A stretch of 17,897 nucleotides of DNA from Promethearchaeota archaeon (GTDB taxonomy: Archaea > Asgardarchaeota > Lokiarchaeia > Sigynarchaeales > SOKP01). The stretch is from positions 1-17,897 of the forward strand of contig DAOUUT010000039.1 in the NCBI GenBank assembly GCA_030668025.1, in the 5' to 3' direction. Each line of letters begins with the position of its first letter. The stretch's first letter is position 1. Position numbers and translations under genes: made by a program. Below are positions 14,068 to 17,897 of this stretch, one piece after another. The notes under the pieces were generated by a model. That model made no database searches. It was not told where the DNA came from and was given only the letters and a program-made list of their open reading frames with translations.

Positions 14068-17000
14068 TCGAGAGAATCTCCTCCTGTTTTTTTATTTATT
14101 GCATCTAAATTCTCTTTTTCTATACTTAACATATCTTTATTACGCTCTATTTCACTTGTTATGATATTGTCGCGAGTGTTTATTGTCAATGGTTTCAACT
14201 TCTTCCCTTTGCCAATTTTTTTCCTTATTTTTCGCATCATCCTTACTTTTGGCGGATATTTAAAATGTGTTTGGTACAAAAAGACCCCTACGCTTAATCC
14301 TACTAAGCCAGCTGTTAAAGAAATTATTATTATGGTAACATCAAGACCGGGTGGTGCAACCACATTTAAAACTATTTCAAAATCATCACGAAAATCATAA
14401 TTCTCTCCAGCATACGCATTAATATTTATAAGATACGATCCTGTGGGGACATTATTTAATGTGGCTTCATAAATCCCATCGTTATTTGAATCAGTTAAAA
14501 TCCCCTGCCCATTATCCCACCTATATGTCACAGTTGCATTCTTGATTATTCCTCCGAAATCAGTATTGTTAAGTACAATTTGAATAAGAAAATCATCATT
14601 TGGATTTATATTAACAAAGATGAGATCCGAAACAGTTTCTATTGATGTACTTACCCTATTTACAGTAATTCTTATATCAACGGTATTTATTTGATATGTT
14701 GGTGCTTGAGCCACGATTGTAAATTGTTTAACCCCAAACAATAAATAAGAACTATTTAAAATGATTGAATATTGATTTAAAATCAAGCTTTCTGTAAGAT
14801 TTTCAGATATGCTCTCTCCAATTAATTGCATAACTGCACTAGGTATTTCTAATCCTGTCCGAATATCGTAAAATTTAAGAGTAATATTGATCAAGGTTCC
14901 AATAGGTAATTCTAAAACAGGATCAGCTGTCTTATCGATCCCATTTAAAAAAAGCTGAATTTGTGTAGATCTTTCTACCACTTCTATGAAAAATTGGATT
15001 GATTTTGTTTTGTAATTTAGTAATTGAGCAAATACCGTTATAATATTGGTACCTAGCTCTAATTGATTTGAATTAATGGTAATAGTAAATTGTGAACCTA
15101 ATTCATCCAAATTATTGACACCTAACAATTCCACATTGGCTCCACTTAGATGAACATCTGTAAGATAATCTTTATAGAAAATAGTTATGTTTATTAACTC
15201 ATTTAAATCAAACTGGATAATCTCACTTTGATTTTCTTGGTTACCATTGACAAAAAGAATTAATTCTGTAGCTCTATTATCAACATTAATAAAGAATTGG
15301 ATAGTTTGAGCTTGAAAACCGTCTAATTGAGAAAATATAGTTAATATATTGATACCCTTCGTAAGGTTATTTGTTAGAATTGTAAAATTAAATTGTGTAC
15401 CAATCTCATCAAAACTCCCCAATCCTAGCAAGTTAACACCAGCTCCTGTAAGATGAAAATCGTCATTGTAATCTCTGTATAGAACAGTTACATTCAAGGA
15501 TTCATCAAATTGAGAGTTGATTGTATCCCCATCATTTCTTTCCACTCCTTCTATATAAAATTTTACATAAGTTGTTCTGATTTGAAGGTTAATAAAAAAT
15601 TGAATCGTTTGGGATTGATAATTATCTTTTTGAGCAAAAATAGTTAACACATTTACACCCTGACTCAAATCATTAGTGTTTACGGTAAAGTTATATTGAT
15701 TTAAAGTTTCATTCATGCTTCCAAATCCTAATAATTCCACTGAAGCTGTATCTATATGCAAAAGTGTGGGGTCATCTATGTAAAAAATAGTTATATTTAT
15801 GAATTCATCGTATTGGGAATTTATTGTATCGCTGTCATACTTTTGAGTGTCATCTATATACAGCATTAATTGAGTGGCTCTTTCTACAACATCAACATAA
15901 ATTTGAATGGTTTGAGATTGGTAATTATTTTTTTGAGCAAAAATGGTTAATACATTTACACCCTGACTCAAATTGTTAGTGTTTACGGTAAAGTTATATT
16001 GATTTAAAGTTTCATTCATCTTTCCAAATCCTAATAATTCTGCCGAAGCTGCATCTATAAAAGTATCAGTTAAGTTATCTTCATAAAAAACTGTAAAATT
16101 CAAAAATTCGTTAAATTTCACTTCAATCGTTTCATTATTACTTCTTTGAGCATCATCTACTAAAAGTTGGAGCTCAGTCTCTCTCTCGATAACTTCGACA
16201 AAAATCTGAATAGATTCAGTCTCGTAATTGATTTTTTGTAGAGTGACAGTTAATACGCTAATTCCAAGACCTAATTTTGTTGAATTTACGATGAAATAAT
16301 AATGTTCCAAAGTAGCGTTTTCAGTTAAATCGCCAGAAACTTTTCCTTCTAATGTAGCGCTATCGGCGATAATGTGATTTCCACTTACATTATCCTTAAA
16401 AGTAACAGTAACATTTAACATATCATAAATAGGAATTTGAATTACTGGATCAATAGTTTTATTAACTCCATCTAAAAATAAATCTAAATCTGTGCCGTAA
16501 TCTGGAAATGTCTCAATATAGGAAATGTTAAGATATACATCATCTATCGAAATTGAATATCTTTGGTCTAACTCAAATGTATCCTTGAGAAATACTTCTA
16601 TAGAGATGTTGATTTTCACACCTGTGGAAATTAGACTTGTCACATCAAATCCTCCTACTTTTGCCTCTTTCCACGAAGTAGTAGCTGAAGATAGTTTGAT
16701 AATCCCTTCATCGTACGATTTATCGTTTATATAGAATATAATTTCTGAAAGAGGTGCGGTTGTGGGCCATGTATTATTTACTTTATATTTAAAGAAGAAT
16801 TTTGCATCTGTAACTTGGACGCTATCAAGAGAGTCCCCGTCTTGATTCCAGGAAAGTGTGGTAAATTGATCGATTTTTTTCTTTACTGTAAATGTTAAAT
16901 TACATGTCTTAATAATTAGATCATCATAAGTATCAGTATCGGCAAATACAAGGTTATCCTCACTGTAAATATCTATTCCTAAGGTAAGAGTAAAATTTGA

Positions 17001-17810
17001 ATGAGAAGGATCTTTATCAAAGGCAGAGTTTAAAGCCGTTATTAAATCAATTTCACCAACAGTTTCTAATGTTTTATTAGAAATAGTGAGATCTTCAGGA
17101 TCGTTTTGACCTAAACTTTTTGTTTTATTTGAAGCAACAGTATATCGTGGAGGATTATATCCCAAGTCTGAGATTTGAGCATAATATGTTACAGAGTCTC
17201 CTATAGCAAAATTATCCCAATAACTACTGTCGTTAGGTGTATCAACATCGTTACTCACGGAAGCATTCACAGTTACTTCTAATGATACAGATGTGATAAT
17301 ATATTCAGACATATCTATAGGAACACTAATATTGGTTTTCCAATGAACGCTTGGAGCTTGATTAGGATCGTCATTCCATTCATGACTAACGTAAGCCCCG
17401 TACGACAGAATTTGAGCGATGTCGGGATATTGAAAATCCCCATTTCTTACCTGTATCCAATCAGGTGATGTAGAGGAATTAACTATGCCTGAAACTACAG
17501 TAAATGTTCTTGTTTCTCCTAATACATCAAAATTCGCTTGGCCAGTACTCGTGGTAGCGTTCATATCTGAATTATCACCTTCAGTACCGTTTTCCCAATA
17601 CCATGTTGGTTCGATTGGAGACTCAGTAAAATTAGGGTTTTTTATCCACTGTTTTGTAACTGATCTTTGAGCAGAAGATAATGGAACATTATTCTCTATT
17701 ACTTTATCTGATTGAATATTTTTATTATCATGGATAAAAGGTAAAATATAAGGTAATGTCAACAAAAAAATAAGACCTAATATATACAATTGTTTTTTTT
17801 TAATTATCAT
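14064..17810 (-). CDS. Giant type-I surface protein with six ~101-residue repeats (1,248 aa)
   Basis: Start ATG 17810 is preceded by GGGAAG, 3 nt before the ATG. KKK followed by LYILGLIFLLTLPYILPF (8-25) is a clear signal peptide. Residues about 66-437 hold the beta-sandwich region shared with the 1,253-residue protein (shared marks: SLGQ, DLITALN, GIDIYSEDN, DQFTTLSWNQ, SSATTSW, GGFDVTSLI, IDDVYLNISYIETF). Six repeats span 441-1055, then the membrane-proximal domain 1056-1153 (loop D1107-x-N1109-x-D1111-G), a transmembrane helix at about 1158-1179 and a basic tail (RKIRKKIGKGKKLKP) that differs from the other two after that point. It is the first visible gene of the block, and its last codons (KTGGDSLE) contain the GGAGGAG ribosome binding site of the next gene. 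Likely an extended glycosylated cell-surface stalk. Confidence 0.87.
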   Translation of the reverse strand: MIIKKKQLYILGLIFLLTLPYILPFIHDNKNIQSDKVIENNVPLSSAQRSVTKQWIKNPNFTESPIEPTWYWENGTEGDNSDMNATTSTGQANFDVLGETRTFTVVSGIVNSSTSPDWIQVRNGDFQYPDIAQILSYGAYVSHEWNDDPNQAPSVHWKTNISVPIDMSEYIITSVSLEVTVNASVSNDVDTPNDSSYWDNFAIGDSVTYYAQISDLGYNPPRYTVASNKTKSLGQNDPEDLTISNKTLETVGEIDLITALNSAFDKDPSHSNFTLTLGIDIYSEDNLVFADTDTYDDLIIKTCNLTFTVKKKIDQFTTLSWNQDGDSLDSVQVTDAKFFFKYKVNNTWPTTAPLSEIIFYINDKSYDEGIIKLSSATTSWKEAKVGGFDVTSLISTGVKINISIEVFLKDTFELDQRYSISIDDVYLNISYIETFPDYGTDLDLFLDGVNKTIDPVIQIPIYDMLNVTVTFKDNVSGNHIIADSATLEGKVSGDLTENATLEHYYFIVNSTKLGLGISVLTVTLQKINYETESIQIFVEVIERETELQLLVDDAQRSNNETIEVKFNEFLNFTVFYEDNLTDTFIDAASAELLGFGKMNETLNQYNFTVNTNNLSQGVNVLTIFAQKNNYQSQTIQIYVDVVERATQLMLYIDDTQKYDSDTINSQYDEFINITIFYIDDPTLLHIDTASVELLGFGSMNETLNQYNFTVNTNDLSQGVNVLTIFAQKDNYQSQTIQFFINLQIRTTYVKFYIEGVERNDGDTINSQFDESLNVTVLYRDYNDDFHLTGAGVNLLGLGSFDEIGTQFNFTILTNNLTKGINILTIFSQLDGFQAQTIQFFINVDNRATELILFVNGNQENQSEIIQFDLNELINITIFYKDYLTDVHLSGANVELLGVNNLDELGSQFTITINSNQLELGTNIITVFAQLLNYKTKSIQFFIEVVERSTQIQLFLNGIDKTADPVLELPIGTLINITLKFYDIRTGLEIPSAVMQLIGESISENLTESLILNQYSIILNSSYLLFGVKQFTIVAQAPTYQINTVDIRITVNRVSTSIETVSDLIFVNINPNDDFLIQIVLNNTDFGGIIKNATVTYRWDNGQGILTDSNNDGIYEATLNNVPTGSYLININAYAGENYDFRDDFEIVLNVVAPPGLDVTIIIISLTAGLVGLSVGVFLYQTHFKYPPKVRMMRKIRKKIGKGKKLKPLTINTRDNIITSEIERNKDMLSIEKENLDAINKKTGGDSLE
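14078..14084 (-). promoter_or_regulatory. Ribosome binding site embedded in the upstream coding end
   Basis: GGAGGAG on the minus strand encodes the two glycines of the upstream protein's last residues and lies 10 nt before ATG 14067. Together with the ATGA overlap it points to coupled translation of the two giant proteins. Confidence 0.7.
14646..16490 (-). repeat. Six tandem ~101-residue repeats in the 1,248-residue protein
   Basis: Units are residues 441-545, 546-646, 647-747, 748-848, 849-949 and 950-1055; the middle four are exactly 101 residues (303 bp). The consensus is the same as in the 1,253-residue protein, including the E-R-[AES]-T border and longer T-x-D-P cap units at both ends. 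Units 2 and 3 are nearly identical over about 40 residues. Confidence 0.9.
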
Positions 17811-17897
17811 ATCTTCCCGCTCGTTTTGACCATTGTTTAAATTATTTCATTTTACAATTTTATCAATAAGATGACAGTGAAAATCGTTTATTCGTAA
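17811..17897 (-). other. Upstream region of the first giant surface gene (cut by window edge)
   Basis: These 87 bp hold the GGGAAG site and an AT-rich stretch. AATAATTTAAAC about 20-35 bp before the ATG is the only weak TATA-like candidate. The promoter may lie outside the window, and I do not call one. Confidence 0.3.

Noticed and set aside
14646..16490. Regular 303 bp periodicity as a CRISPR-like or satellite array
   Set aside because: The period is exactly 101 codons inside one open frame and the units are protein repeats with typical third-position divergence.

Overview
The window is AT-rich and protein-dense, with no rRNA, tRNA, CRISPR array or transposase that I could see. It looks archaeal, and the protein styles suggest an Asgard (Lokiarchaeota-like) archaeon. 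Supporting signs are GGTGA-type ribosome binding sites, a TATA box with little else at promoters, TTG and GTG starts, a TrmB-type regulator fold, type-I surface proteins packed with N-x-S/T sequons, and a PCI/DDRGK-like winged helix at the left edge. The lineage is an inference from style, not from a marker gene.

Layout, plus strand: the 3' end of a winged-helix (PCI-like) gene (1-200), a short AT-rich gap with a promoter-like TATA element, then two tandem paralogous DHA3/MFS_3-type efflux permeases (481-1803 and 1846-3132). A T-rich terminator and a 58 bp gap separate them from a convergent minus-strand block.

Layout, minus strand, in transcription order from the right: three giant secreted, C-terminally membrane-anchored proteins of about 1,250, 1,253 and 1,198 residues, then a roughly 375-residue cytosolic protein that I read as longin-like plus two winged helices, then a 663-residue TrmB-like protein with a long helical insertion. 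The first two giants overlap by 4 bp (ATGA). A 339 bp gap with a pseudogene remnant and a TATA box precedes the third. The last three genes are 23-36 bp apart and look like one transcript.

Each giant has a signal/anchor at the N-terminus, large beta-sandwich regions, an array of roughly 101-residue beta-rich repeats (6, 6 and 4 copies), a shared membrane-proximal domain with a D-x-[NE]-x-D-G loop, one transmembrane helix and a very basic cytosolic tail. A reasonable working model is a cell-surface adhesin/receptor family whose tails face two cytosolic partners encoded in the same operon. That model is inference.

The most notable structural feature is a pair of 368 bp direct repeats, exactly 3,936 bp apart and in the same reading frame. 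Each holds the 3' end of a giant gene plus the 5' end of the longin-like gene. They bracket the promoter and body of the 1,198-residue gene, leave a truncated copy of the longin-like gene behind the 1,253-residue gene, and suggest that the third surface gene is a removable cassette.
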